Shown piece by piece: positions 10,547-35,544 of a stretch of 36,527 nucleotides of DNA. The DNA is taken from NCBI GenBank assembly GCA_012064415.1, contig SSNU01000304.1, forward strand, positions 26,073-62,599. The letters are read 5' to 3'. This DNA is from Gyrodactylus bullatarudis (Eukaryota > Platyhelminthes > Monogenea > Gyrodactylidea > Gyrodactylidae). The notes beneath the pieces were generated by a model. It made no database searches. It had not been told where the DNA came from and was given only the letters and a program-made list of their open reading frames with translations. Both the position numbers and the translations under genes were made by a program. Every line of letters starts with the position of its first letter. Position 1 is the stretch's first letter.

Positions 10547-12024
10547 CACTTGTCTTTCAATCCTCTTAGTGAATCCCTCATTAAAAAGCTCAAATATATT
10601 CGAAGAAGCCCGGCAATACTTTCCTCTGAAAGAATTAATTGTTTCAGACATTTTATTAAAAGAACTGATAAGTTTCTTCCTTAGGCACATTTAAATTACT
10701 AGTCAAAAATGTAATTAACGCATAATAAAACGTGCTAATTTTGGATTTCCGATTTTTTGAGTTATGAATTTGTAATTCCTCCTCAGGACATAACAGAAAG
10801 GACAAGTCAAAATTTTTCTTTTTTTCTTCAATCTGTAAAAATATGCCATTTGATTCGGCCTCCAAAAAAATTTGAGAAAATCATAAATCCAAGAGCTCAT
10901 TGAAATTAGCTGTATATTTAGTTCATATTGTGAGATCGAGTGTATATCCTTAAAGGATGAATGAAAATTTTTGGAATTATATATAGGGTTTTTTATTCAT
11001 CCTCTTCAAATACTTAACAAACATCTGCTTATATGTATTGTTTTTGCTGTTTTCTTGCGTAATGTAGGAGAGGGAGGGCTATTGAAATTATGACTTTTTC
11101 AACTTATCAGGTTGCTGATAAAATTGATTTTTTGAAGATGTAGAAATAAAGCAATTTAATATCTATATCCAGACATAATAATGTATTCATTGTTTTGTAT
11201 TTCATATTCACAGGAAATTCAATAATCTAGAAGATACTTCTTTTATGAATAAGAAAAAGGTGAACGAGGAACTTCCCATTTATCATAATAATAACTCAGA
11301 TTGTAGGATGTGTAAATAGATAATTTTCTAATCTCATTCAAGAGAAAAAAGCATCTTATTTTGTCTTCATTGACACAAGAATAAATAAGTTTAGGTGAAT
11401 AAGGTGTAGTCAGTACAAATTTCAAATTTTTGGTCACTTTTGGATTTTCTATTTCAGAGTCAGAAAGTGTCTGTGAGTAAAAAAATAAGATGAATCATAG
11501 AGGTTAGTGCATTAGAGGTTTAAATGTACAATGAACTGTAATACAATAAAAAGTGTATAATAATATTTATAATAGATAAACAGAGATTGTGCACACACTT
11601 GAGTCTCACCATGGGTGTGTTTGTGTGTGTATCCACACTTAATGTAAGGTATAGTCAATGCATAAATTAAATTTTGGTAATTGTGATAATGGTAGTGGTA
11701 AATATACATGAAATAAATGAAAAGGATAAACATAATTCAGGATGAACATGAGTACAAGTACACAGAGATAAATGTAATCTTATACTTTGATTGATGGATT
11801 AAAAGAGAGAGAGAGGGGTATTCCTTGACTGTTTTTCTTGGTTATTATTAACGTATAGGTTTCATTCTCTTCTTCTGGAAATTAATAAATGAATAGTGGT
11901 AAAAGAATAGTGGATAATCTAATCGAAAATTTGTTCTCCTTCATGAATTAGATCATCATCGTCTACAGAAATTTGTCATAGTTTGGTTATTACTGGTAGT
12001 TTTCGGGCTCAGGCTGGGGCCAAT
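10547..12024. other. Intergenic, 3' flank of the kinesin gene
   Basis: No gene is supported. Minus-strand open frames at 10656-10900, 11243-11437 and 11512-11733 are low-complexity. A short TG-rich tract lies near 11610-11630. The 3' UTR of the kinesin gene must lie here on the minus strand; I could not pick a clear poly(A) signal. Confidence 0.4.
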
Positions 12025-24671
<12,647 letters not shown>

Positions 24672-25095
24672 ACCCCAGGAACTTTAATAAAAATATTGTT
24701 GGGGCTGATATTTTTTCAAAATTTTTCGTAAATAAAAACAAAACCCTGTTGCTAATTTTGAGAATTCACTTTAAAAAACACTTGAAAAATTAATATAATT
24801 ATAATAACTTGAAATTCAAATTTTGAATCAAATTATAAACAGTCTATAATTAACTATAATTTATAGTTTAATAAACCAAATCTCTAATACAATCCTTCTT
24901 ATTTAATTATTTAACCCATTCTTATTTCAGCTATCAATTAGATTATTCTTTCATCAGTTTAGACCAAAAATGTCTTGGAACAGATTTTTCATTTGGAAGG
25001 ATAATCAAATCAAAAATAAAAATTTATTCAAATATTCTTCAAAAAATCATCTTAAATAGATTAAATACATTCCGGATATCACACGTAATCAAAAT

Positions 25096-27084
25096 TCATG
25101 ATGTCAAATCAGCAAGTTTCCTATAATAAATGAAATTATAATCGATATTTTACCTTTCAAGCTCATTGACCAAATTTCTATTTTGGCTTAATTCCCCTAC
25201 CAATTTTAACTCCAGGTCGTGCATTTTCTTAGACTTATTACTTGCTAACAAAAACTGACGATGATAAAGGTCTGTCCAAAGATTGAAAGACTGTGCATAA
25301 ACTGAGGGAAAACATGGATGTTTACTGGATTCAGTTTCATTGTAAAACTGGTTTAAAAAACGCTGATTTTGTGTGGTCTCCATCAAGTAGGCAAAAACAG
25401 AGTAAGTCTTCTGATTTATTTTGAACAGGTCTCTTTGTTCTTCGGTATTGCACAAAAAGTCCCCGAATTCCGATGAATAAACATGTTGAAATAATTTTAC
25501 TAAAAATTGACTGTTGAATTGAAAGAAGAATGGATATTGTTGAGTAATTTGCCAAACGCAATCAAGAAAAAGTACAAACACTGGGCTCACAGATAAAGTT
25601 TCATTCTCAAAAAAATCTTCATTTTTGTCACTTGCTCCAAAAATATTTCTAGAACATCTAGAAGCAAATGGATGTCCAGGTAAGATCCAATTATTTTTTA
25701 TTAAAGTTAGAAATCTAAAAATATTTAATTTATCAAAAACAAACCCTTTGATGGTCCTGTATTTAGATTCCAGAATAATTTTTGCTAAACTTGAAACAAC
25801 CAAAACTTGATCTCTTCCATCAGAATCTATCAAGATGACCGATGTGATTTTCTTTCCGTCAATATTAATGCCTGCTTTAAGACCTCTTGCAATTTGAATA
25901 GCTTCAACGAGATACTCTTTCATACAAGAAAACCAATCTGTATTCTGATGGTTGCTTATCTCACAGGCAACTCTATTTGGCAAGGGACATTCAGATTCTT
26001 AAGAAATTTATCTATAGAACTAACCTTCACTTGATTGACCAAAATACGGAATAAAATTTTGAGTGACAAAAGTAGATTTCGAGATTTCATCTTGTTTCTT
26101 TTTGTACTCAATGCCCGGAAATTTTTCCTTAATTGTTTGATTTTTGAAAATTTTTAAAGATTTTTTCTTGAGCTTAACATTAGCAAGATTTGACAAGACT
26201 AAATTCTTCAAAGCAACATGAATTTCTTCAACGCTCTTCAAGGGCCGATTAAATTTTCTCCAATTATCATAATCAATTGTATCTTGATACTTTGACAAGG
26301 AAGTATTCTTAACTGTGATCGATGAGTAATCGATGATAATTCCACCATTGCCTTGGCCGATTATTTCAGCGAATAAGGAGGCATCATTATAATTGCTGCA
26401 TTGGTAATCTTTAAGTTCATTATTTATTGAACGGTTTAGCATCGACTTTACATTGGGCTGAGCAGTTATATAAAGTGAAATCTATAAAAAAATTATATAG
26501 AAAGTTACATTTTGCGAACAATTCTTGTATATCAGATAAGGAAACCTTCCATTTTTTCTATATTTTGCAGATTCTTTTAACAAATCTGGACTTATATTTT
26601 TAGGATAGAAAATAGAACAAGGATATGAGGAACAAGTTTCATAATCCTTATTTATGTCAATTTTGTGAAAGTCAGAGAATTCATTCTCAGTTCGGTAATA
26701 ATCATAAATTAGATTTGGATTTTTATTCCTATAATCGATAGCATAAGCTATTGGATTCAAATCTTTTGGAATACTGCGAAAGATTTCATAGACTTTTTGC
26801 GCTTTGAATTCTGTAGAGAAAAGGATCTCATAAATTAGTAGATCTTTTGTGTAAAAGGTTAAAAATTTTCGGTAGTTTTTAACAGTTTGGTTGTATCTAG
26901 AATTCTTAAAATTATCACACAGATATGAAAAATCAATATTCCGCTTTGGAATCTTTATTTCATGATTTTCTGAGGAAAATTTCAGGCTGTATTCATCTGT
27001 TTCGAGCAATGTTTCACACAATGGAAGGTTAGGACCAATGAGAAAAACTGAGTAGCTCTCGGAATGCTCATTTTTTATTAACAT
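25096..27084 (-). CDS. MTMR9: Myotubularin-related protein 9-like pseudophosphatase
   Basis: Minus-strand exons 27084-26509, 26481-26025, 25997-25154 and 25120-25096 give 633 aa (human MTMR9 is about 550). MTMR9 has no phosphatase activity; it binds active MTMR6/7/8 through coiled coils and raises their activity on PI3P and PI(3,5)P2 at endosomal membranes. Matches include GRFPYLIYK, SLAKIILE-YRTIKGF, GHPFASRCSRN, VFVLFLDCVWQITQQYPFFFQFN and LCNTEEQRD. The normal signature HCSDGWDRT is here IDSDGRDQV (about 401-409): catalytic Cys is Asp and catalytic Arg is Gln. The N-terminal PH-GRAM region is short and weak. The C-terminus is a predicted coiled coil. All three introns are only 27-33 nt. 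It lies head to head with the TBPL1-like gene and tail to head with the kinesin, 425 bp from its start codon. Confidence 0.9.
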
Positions 27085-27282
27085 TTTTGCATTTGAAAAT
27101 ATTTATAATTTAAACACAAAACAAGTTAAATTTTCATTGTTTAAATTACTTAGCAATAAAAAATCTTAACCCCCAATACTGTAATAATTTGTCTGTCTCC
27201 AACTTTTTTCCAACGCAAGATCCTGGATAAAAATTGATTGACTAATGTTTAGATCTAGGGAACATCAAGTTTATTCGAAAAA
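27085..27282. promoter_or_regulatory. Shared divergent promoter region
   Basis: The two start codons, 27084 on minus and 27283 on plus, are separated by 198 bp that must hold both 5' UTRs and promoters. It is AT-rich and I see no convincing TATA or CCAAT element, so a TATA-less bidirectional promoter is the simplest reading. Genes this close are often co-regulated; that part is inference. Confidence 0.5.
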
Positions 27283-30200
27283 ATGACTTCGGACACAATA
27301 GGTTTATCCTCAGATGCTCATAATGCCTCTATTACAGGCATGGATATTCTAGAGCTATTAACCGCTGCTGACGCAGCGGAAGAAAACTATGAAGAAAGTT
27401 TTCGAATAAACGAACCTATTCAGACTCCCACGCCAAAAATTGAAAATATTCCTCAGAAAGATCCTCTCGATGAAATGCCATCACTCTCTATTGCGATTAC
27501 CAATGTTGTCGCAATGGCAAATATGAGATGTCATTTAAAGTTGAAGGAAATTGCTAGAACTAGCATCAATGTTGAATACAAGGCCTTACAAAATGTAATT
27601 TATACAATTGTTTATTTTAGCATGTAATAATGAGACTCAGACATCCTTACACTGTTGCTACCATTTGGTCAAGTGGGAAAATCTGGTGTACTGGAGCTAA
27701 TTCGTGAGTAACTAGTCACTATTTAATAATTCAATATAGAATTTCAAAAGCTCGTGCTGGAGCTCGTAGAATCGCCCGTAGACTTTCTAAAGTTGGATTT
27801 CCATGCAAATTCAGTAATTTTAGAATTGTCAACATTATGGCTACTTGTAAACTTCCCTTCAAAGTTCGTTTGGATCAAATTGTAAAAGAAAAGCCTCTAC
27901 TTATGAGTTATGAACCTGAGCTGGCTCCTGGATTAAATTATAAACTATCCAAAGATTCTAGTACTTCATTAAAACTCTTCTCCACCGGACGTATTATTTT
28001 AATGGGCAATAGTATTGAGAGTATTTCATCACTTGTTTCAAGCATGGTTCCTATGGCAGCAAAGCATCAGACAGATGAACCAGTCAGCGATGCTGAAGAT
28101 GAAATATTCAAAGGTAATTCTCGAAAGGCTCTCAGAGCAGCCCGGTTATCTTCATTTCCTGAAATGCCCGAAGAAGTCATTGCAGCTGAATTAGATGACA
28201 AATTCATTGTTTATGAAGGTGCTAGTTCTGATGAAGACGATGATCGTTTTCGACGTTGTAGAAATGACGATTCTGATGAATTTTGTCAAGACTATCTTAC
28301 TGTTGAAGATATAGCTTTTATTGACGATGGTGAAATTGAATCTTGTCCGGATACTGAGGAAGATAATGATTCCTTCTATAGTGGTGCTAGTGAAGATAGT
28401 GAAGGACGTTCTAAGTCACGACGAAAGAAAAAAAGAAAGAAGCATAAGAAAAAGCATAAACGACATATTGAAAAGAATGCAGATCCTATGTCAACATTTA
28501 CGAGGGTTGAACCTACTCCTCCCACTGTATTACCATCGGTTAATTCAGGCTCGATAAAAGTATTTTCCGTTCCAAATACCAAATCAACATCAGGACTTGA
28601 TACTGAATCAAAGAAAGCCTTATCTTCTGGATCAGCTAAACTAGCTAAAATTGTTACCTTTACTGATAATGCTCCCAACTCTGTCTCAACAATTAAACCT
28701 CGAAAGTAAGCCTATTGATTTAATTTTATCAAAAAATGCTATTCTTATGTACTATATAAAATCTTTATTTTATATGATATTTTTGTAACTAAGAATCTAA
28801 CTGAATTCGTGTGACGTAGTAGAAGTTGAATGAAAATTTCCATACTATAGTTTCATTGAAAAAAATGCATTTACTACAAAATCATATTATTTAGAATGGT
28901 TTTTTCAAGTTTCAAATTCTTGAATCTAACTCAACAAATTCAAGGCCTTAATTATTTAGAAAATTCAAAGAAGATATATTAAAACCAAATGTACATTTCT
29001 TGAAGTATCATCAGTGGTAATTCTTCAAAAATGATATAAGTTAAAAGTTCATTCAAAATAATAATTTACAAATCATGAAAGAAATAAGTCAAAGAAAATA
29101 AGAATAAAATGCAAGCTGAAAAAACACCAAAACTCTCCAATAAATAGCAACAGTGGAGAGAAAAGTGAAAAAGCTTACATTGGCCAAGGTAATTGAAGAT
29201 TATAGGAATAGTTTTTTTGAACACATAGATTAGGTTTATATAGGTTAATAAGAAATTTTTCTTTCACCCGTACATCTATGCTGTCGTCATTGGGGTTTTT
29301 GTATAAAACGGAAAAATTATAAATTGAAGCTGTATGATCTTCTTGTCTAAGGTACCGCAGTATCCTTCTTCAGATGATCCTCCGCCTTAATTATCTTTAA
29401 AATTTGATAATCATTCAGTTTTTTTTGTAAAAATAGATTTTATTGATGAAGCTTTCTAAATATTGGTAAGAATAAAATCTCGAGTGCTAGAATATACAAA
29501 AAATTTAATATTTTGTTGTCCGTTAGCTTTATTTATTAATTTATTAATGCTTGATTTTTTTGAAAATTGTAAGTCTAGATTTCGTTTGAAGGGGCAGAAT
29601 ATTTATTTCCTATTCATATATTTTTTTTGCATTCAATCAACTGAGCACAATATTGTGTTGAATTTGAAAAACCATTTTTTTGGTTCCTAGGCAAATCAGT
29701 AATTTTTTGAGAACTTTGAAAATTTATTTATCTTTTTGCGCTTTTTATGAAAATTTAGATAAATGTAAGTCAGTTTTCATAAAATTTTATTCATTTCTTG
29801 AAAATCTCTGTGAAAAAATTTCTAATAAAATTTTAGCATTCTTATCAAACCATCAACATTGAATGCTGCAGCAAATACTCGATTGGTGACTTCTACAAAT
29901 CGAATGCCCATATTAAATTCGTCGAATTCATCAAAACTCCTTCATCAACCAGCAAAAGTATCCCCCGTCGGTCTTTCACCAATCTCCAACAGTCCAAGAA
30001 TAATTCGTCCTCAATCAGTTTCCTCTCCCAATCTTTTAGTGAGTTAGAATATTGTTATTAGTTGATTCATCAATGATTTCCTAGTGTAGAAAATTTTTGA
30101 ATCGAGAGACACTAAATAATATTTTTATTATTAAAATGGACTGTAAATAATTTGGGGTATTTGCAAAATTGGTGACTCGGACCTTCCCATTCGTAGATAT

Positions 30201-31070
30201 GGTGACAGTGGTAGGCCAAATTACAATCTTGGTTACTTTATTACATTGGATTTGAGGACCCCTAAAATTTAATTCATTTTTGGTTCCTTTCTGCAATGTA
30301 AAATTTGAAATATTGCATTTATGGTCCCTTTTTCCTGTGTTGAAATTTAATAATTGCAGTCATGGTTAGTCCTCCCTATGCTGAGTGATATTTATTTTGC
30401 AATTATGGTTAAAATCTAGTAAAATCTGTTTTTAATAGCTAATTGAGTTTTTTAGTTTATTTTTATTCAGGACTATTCCTAAGTACTGTCATGTTTTTCT
30501 CTTCAAAATATCCGATTCCTCAAAAAATTAGCATTTATGAAGGGAAAAAGTAGTTGTTAGAAGAATGAAAATAGAAACCAATTGATAAAGATAAAGATCC
30601 TTTGATTCTAATTTGTTTGATCGGCTTCTTCAATTATCTTTTGCAAACAATCTTTTATTAGATTTATATCGCTAATCATAACTAGATTTTTTATTCCCTA
30701 TCAACAAATTAAGAAGGATTTGAAATTTTTATTCATATCTGTTGGAATTTTATATATATTCTAATCTTTTCAGTCTTATGAGAATGCTTCCATTACTGGA
30801 GGAAATCGTAAAATTCTCGTGCCAACAGCTAATTATCAAAAAACTCCAACTATTCGAACAATACCAGTCAATCGTTTTCCATTAAAGACCACTGTTATTT
30901 CTACCCCTGTAAATCCTGTTGGTTCAAATAGAAAGATTATCTCAATTCCAAATAATAGTCTCGTCAACCCTATAAGAACTCAACATTTACCGCAACAATC
31001 AGGTGTTAGTACAAGGCCGAATATACTAACTCAGCAACGATACAGTTTCATTCAAAATCAGAAAAAATAA
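27283..31070 (+). CDS. TBPL1: TBP-related factor 2 (TBPL1/TRF2)-like with long acidic/basic tail
   Basis: Exons 27283-27594, 27621-27703, 27740-28705, 29837-30038 and 30774-31070 join in phase to 619 aa. TRF2/TBPL1 replaces TBP at TATA-less promoters, binding TFIIA and TFIIB but not the TATA box. The saddle (about 66-242) has both repeats: ITNVV--ANMRCHL, then ATIWSSGKIWCTGA in the first; FSNFRIVNIMATC, SYEPELAPGLNYK and LKLFSTGRI in the second. Of the four TBP Phe residues that wedge into TATA DNA, three appear changed (WSSGK for FSSGK, APGL for FPGL, none in the first-repeat site), as in TBPL1. A long tail follows: an acidic stretch, a strongly basic nuclear-localisation-like block (about 358-374), then a Ser/Pro/Asn-rich region. 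Drosophila TRF2 also has extra domains, while human TBPL1 is only 186 aa. The first two introns are 26 and 36 nt. Confidence 0.92.
30158..30232 (+). repeat. Dispersed repeat copy related to 17094-17170
   Basis: Lies in the last intron of the TBPL1-like gene. It shares TATTTGCAAAATTGGT, GACTC, a TTCGCA/TTCGTA block and ATGGTSACAGTGGTAGGCC with the MITE-like element at 17093-17335. I could not find the matching right end, so this is probably a truncated copy. Confidence 0.6.
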
Positions 31071-31110
31071 CTCAAACTATATTGCTTGGGATTCATTTTT
31101 TAATATATGC

Positions 31111-31116
31111 AATAAA
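31111..31116 (+). terminator. Poly(A) signal of the TBPL1-like gene
   Basis: AATAAA 41 bp after the TAA stop at 31068-31070. Confidence 0.65.
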
Positions 31117-32084
31117 TACCCAACATTATATCAATATTTTTTAGAAAAAAATTGCTGTGAAACCTTAAAATTTTTTAATGAAATCTATATATTATATATA
31201 TACTCCCATATATACTTTCAAAATATCCCCAAAATAAATGTTTCGTGTAAATAATGAAAATAAATAATAAAATTTTAAAAATGAATTTTAGCTAACTTAA
31301 CCCTTATTGTCCCACTGGGTCATTTCTATCACACATTATTTTAGCAACTCATTACTATTCATTTTCAGATAATACTTGGATATGAAATTTATTCCCATCT
31401 GATAGAATAAACCATGATCTCAACTCTTTCATTCGTCAAGCAGGTGGGGTACTACCTCCAAAAAAATAGGTTTTTATCCAAAAACATAATTTTTTTCCAA
31501 ATCAGTAAATAAGAATCTAGAATTAGTTTTATAACACGATATATTAAGACATATGTGATTATTAATAATCATGAGTAGGGTCTGAAGAAATATGAACTAA
31601 AAATTCATGCTCTAGCGATTTTTTCTTGAAAACCATATACTACTTGTAAATTTTTTTCCCAAAGATAGATTTTCACTATTATTACCAATTCGAGAGCTGT
31701 TTCGTAACTGATCAGATCAATAAGACTATTTTTTATTAGCTTTTTGTATGATCAGATTTCTTTTATAGTTTTTCATTGTGACTTTTCTTTTACATTGGCT
31801 AACAAAATAGATATTTTGCTTAATTTCTCAAATAATAAATGTAATATATAAATACTCATAAGTAACATTTATATTTATATTTTTATAATTCGTTCTTGGA
31901 TTTTGGTAAAAAAATCTCAAAAATGTGAAATTTTTGGTTTAAAAAATGTTTGAGATACCTAATAGACCTACTACTAGGTATGTTGATAGGACAAAAATAT
32001 TATTTTTCCTCTGAAATATCAGGTGTGCCCTTTCCCACACGCCAAACCCGAAGGACAACTGTATTATATTCAATAGATATGAAG

Positions 32085-32525
32085 ATATTATTTTTCTCTA
32101 TCATATGATATAATTCTTTTCGGGAAATAACTTGAATTAATAAAATAAAAAATTTGATAAAATATTAGAGTAAAACTCATATCATTAGAAAGCTGATGAA
32201 AAACTGATTCATCCTGTAAATTTACAATGCTCAGCGGATCATTACAAGGAGTTCATAGGTGTTTAAAGTTCTGTCATGCTCATTTTCGATTTCAAAATTA
32301 AAATTCAATCTTTAAACCTCAATCTGACAAAAAGTCATCATTCATTATTTCACAATATGTCTAGTGTAGATTTCAACATGCTCCTCCCCCATCCGTATCC
32401 ACACATTCATGTAATAGTTAATATGTGTAGTACACATTGTGTAGAAAGGGAAAATTTAGCATTTACATACAGACAATCATTTCACACAACATATGATGGG
32501 GTACTCTAGTTCAGATCCCCTTTAC
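32085..32525 (+). repeat. Dispersed repeat, copy A (copy B at 35545-35965)
   Basis: The copies share CATYAGAAAGCT, AATTAAAATTCAATCT, TTTCACAATATGTCTAGT, CTCCCCCATC, GTGTAGAAAGGGAAA and CATATGATGGGGT-like blocks in the same order. They differ by many substitutions and indels. The open frame at 32276-32509 lies in it and is not supported as a gene. Family unknown; no clear terminal repeats or RT. Confidence 0.7.
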
Positions 32526-32653
32526 TTTTTTTAACATCAATCGAAATAATCGTGCGTCAATATACTCTCTAACAAAACAGCATTCAAACTCATTTTTCTC
32601 TATCTATTGTTTTAAGTGTAGATTTTAAAAATAACAAATTGAAAATAAATTTT

Positions 32654-33265
32654 TTATATTGTGAAGTCATACACAGAAGAATTGAGAATAGGATTAGCAT
32701 TACAAAAATTTAAATTGTTCAGTATATCAGACGATCCATTTAATCCTCTCAATTTTAAATGGTTTACAACTAGCTCTATATCGGTCCGTGTTGATCTGAT
32801 TAATTCGTCATTTTTACTGGAATCTTTCTGGTACTGTCATATAGGGAGTTGTGGACTGAATATGAATGAATTAATAAAGCTTACTTGCACTTTGAAATAA
32901 CGTATAAATCCATAGCTGAAGTTTTCATAAATAGGAAAATGAACTTTTCGGATCCAAGTAACAAGAATATGATCATGCCGATTTCCTAAGATTTTCAAAT
33001 TGACACTTATTCTTAAAAGGGTTTGAAAAATTCTCTCCTGTGTATGATTTTGAGAAATTTCACTCGGTGAAAATTTGTAACTAATCAAAGTATCTATTAT
33101 GTCTGCAAATCTATTCGGGAATCTTGGAATCAATTCCGATAATTCTAGTCTTGCGACTCGGTGTTCATTGTCCACTTTTTTAGAAAAGAAGACACCAGTG
33201 ATCCGTGGAAAATATAAGTGTACATCTGTAGAGCTGTTTACCGATGAACTTTTCAATGTTGACAA
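32654..33265 (-). CDS. Unidentified spliced gene candidate, 3' part
   Basis: Two minus-strand exons fit: one ending at 32885 (open back to at least 33248) with donor GTAAGC, and one at 32833-32654 with acceptor GACAG. The 51-nt intron joins them in phase and the frame ends at TAA 32654. The joined product is about 180 aa with normal composition (blocks VARLELSELIPRF, FADIIDTLISYKFSP, ILVTWIRKVHFPIYENF, DELIRSTRTDIELV). I recognise no family. Further 5' coding may lie upstream: 33735-33675 opens with MNGEDTRSGLL and ends at a donor, and 33357 downward gives RYTLVKNEF, in the same frame as the first exon here but separated from it by a TAA near 33270. The 5' structure is unresolved, and a decayed gene is possible. 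Confidence 0.4.
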
Positions 33266-33735
33266 ACAACATTATATTCGATCGAACACTTTCGTTGATT
33301 TTAAATAGATTTTAAATAGTATCTTGAACTCGTTTTTTACAAGAGTGTAACGAAGACCTGTTAGCTTGCAATTTGAGAAACTAATTGAGTATTCAGTCGT
33401 TCTGTTAAAACTTGAAACTCTGTAATGATCATCTGGATCATTTTTGATAAGATTTTCTTAATCATTGAGAAAAACAGTCCTCTAACACAAATATACGGTA
33501 GTCACCAAATCTATTTCTTGTGACTCATTTTTTAAAAAAACCTCTTTTTTAAGAGAACCAATCAAATTCATAAAAATTTTCATCGAAGATATTCATTAAC
33601 ATAAAACATTAATTGATGATGATTTGTAAAAATGAGAGCAAATTTTAAGATTTTCCAAAATCCAAAAAACCTACTTTGAGCCATATAGATGCCAGTAGCC
33701 AGCAGTAGCCCACTCCGAGTATCCTCGCCATTCAT

Positions 33736-35544
33736 CAGAGAATAATGTTGAGCCAAGGAGTGTATTTTCACTTAGTTCTCGAGAATCAGTTGATTGCGCT
33801 CTGTCGAGATGGAGCTATCTGGAGATGGTCCTGGATATACAGTAGGGTAATACAAAATTTTATTTTCCAATGTTCTATGCCTTAATTAATTGATGTTTTA
33901 ACCATGAAAAACACATTTTTGAAAATCAAAATGAAAATTTTTCATGTTCTGATATACAAAAATCCCATTTTCCCTAAAATCATCATAATTTAGCTAATTT
34001 CCTGGGACTTACTTCCGACATGTGAAAGAACACTCAATTTTTACTATAAGCCCTATTTTTATTCAAAATGTTGCAAAAACTATTCAAAAATCTCAATTCT
34101 GTCCTTTCTCGTAGTGAAATTCATTGAAAAATTCTTGGCGCGTGTTCAAAAATTGTCATCTTCAATCGAGATTTCGTATATCAGAACAAACTCGAAAACA
34201 TATGGTTTTTTAGGAGAAAATGCTTAGTTTTTGATGATCTTTAAAATGAGATTAAGTCTGGGAAAAGTTGAAAAATTTGTCCTACTCTAATATACAGCCA
34301 GGTAGCACAAAACAAAGATAGCTGCAAACATTCTATAGATTATTTATCTCTCTGAAAATTCTGAGTTTGAGAAAAAGCATGAAGCTTTACATTGCGAGTA
34401 TTACGTGTGATACCTAAATGTGTGTTTTTTTCCTTACTTACTCCTAATTATAATGGGAAGGTTGGTATGATTTAAGGGGTTGGTATAGCATCACGGTCTA
34501 TCCTAATGTCTACGAATTCTAGACGAGACATGTTGTGAATGAATGAATCATGCCCTGTTTGTGAGATTGAGAATTGGCATTTTATTTTTAGTTTCCAAAA
34601 ACCAACACTTTTTCTAAATGCTTCTGAGCACCAGAAATAAATCACAGGTTAATAAAAATTTGCGAAATTGATGAGTTTATTACTAGCTTTCTGATGGTGT
34701 ACTTTTTAATTCAAGATTCTGTCAATTTTTCTTATTCAGTATTTTTCATTGATATAAATTACATGAGTTAATAGAGGAAGATGAGATCAGTTCGTTTGTA
34801 TAAATTGAAAAAGAATAACTCTGATTTCTTATGTAGTTTAATAGCTTAATCAGGGTGAAAAATAATGTCATATTTTCCCACGAGCTTTCCTCTATTCTCA
34901 TTGGTTCATAAAATCAACCGATAATGTTCAACCCAAATTAGCCCTATATATACGAGGATCTATCCCCTTTTAATTTATCTCTTCCCACTTCAAAGGACTT
35001 ATATAGGTGAGGTAACCATCTCTTACGCCTTGGTTATCTACCTAAATCATCCTTATTTTGAACCAATGAGAGAGCGAGAAACCGTCAACCAATGAAATCC
35101 AAGTACATCAAATTTGTGAATCTCGAGGTACACGTTATGAATAAGTACAATATCTATAAAATTGATGTGTACTACACATTGTGTAGTTTATCAATTTTTA
35201 GATATTAATCCTTAGAATTATTTATAGATTGAGATATTAAAAAAATTTTGTACGTCACATCTATGAGGAGTTTGTTTTTTAGTCATCTTAGGGAAATGAT
35301 TTTAGTATCATTAAATACAGGTAAAAGTCCCGTAAAGTGAGAAGAGATGAATTAAAATCCCAGCGTTCCCCTGTTATATAGGGCAAATTTAGCTTTAATC
35401 TCATTCGTTAAATGCATGGACCAATCAGAATCGAGGAAAGCTCATGGTGAACTTACAAGTTATTTTTCATCATGAATTAGCAGCAGATCAATTTAATAGA
35501 ACATAACAGATTAATTTTCAATTTTAAATAGACAGACGTATAGA
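33736..35544. other. AT-rich stretch without a supported gene
   Basis: No ORF of substance and no RNA gene seen. Near 34895-35000 an inverted CCAAT box (CTCATTGGTTC) precedes TATATATACGAGG, a promoter-like order without the downstream core boxes of the three modules. GTGTACTACACATTGTGTAG at 35165 repeats a word found inside repeat copy A near 32424. Confidence 0.4.

Noticed and set aside
11590..11635. TG/CA-rich tract
   Set aside because: Short interrupted microsatellite without regulatory context.
32192..32216. CTGATGA word, tested as a fourth hammerhead
   Set aside because: No GAAA box at workable spacing and no stem III hairpin follows.
32276..32509. Plus-strand ORF of 77 codons
   Set aside because: Lies wholly inside the dispersed repeat; copy B does not preserve the frame.
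33099..33308. Plus-strand ORF of 69 codons
   Set aside because: Overlaps the better supported minus-strand exon with its donor and in-phase partner exon.
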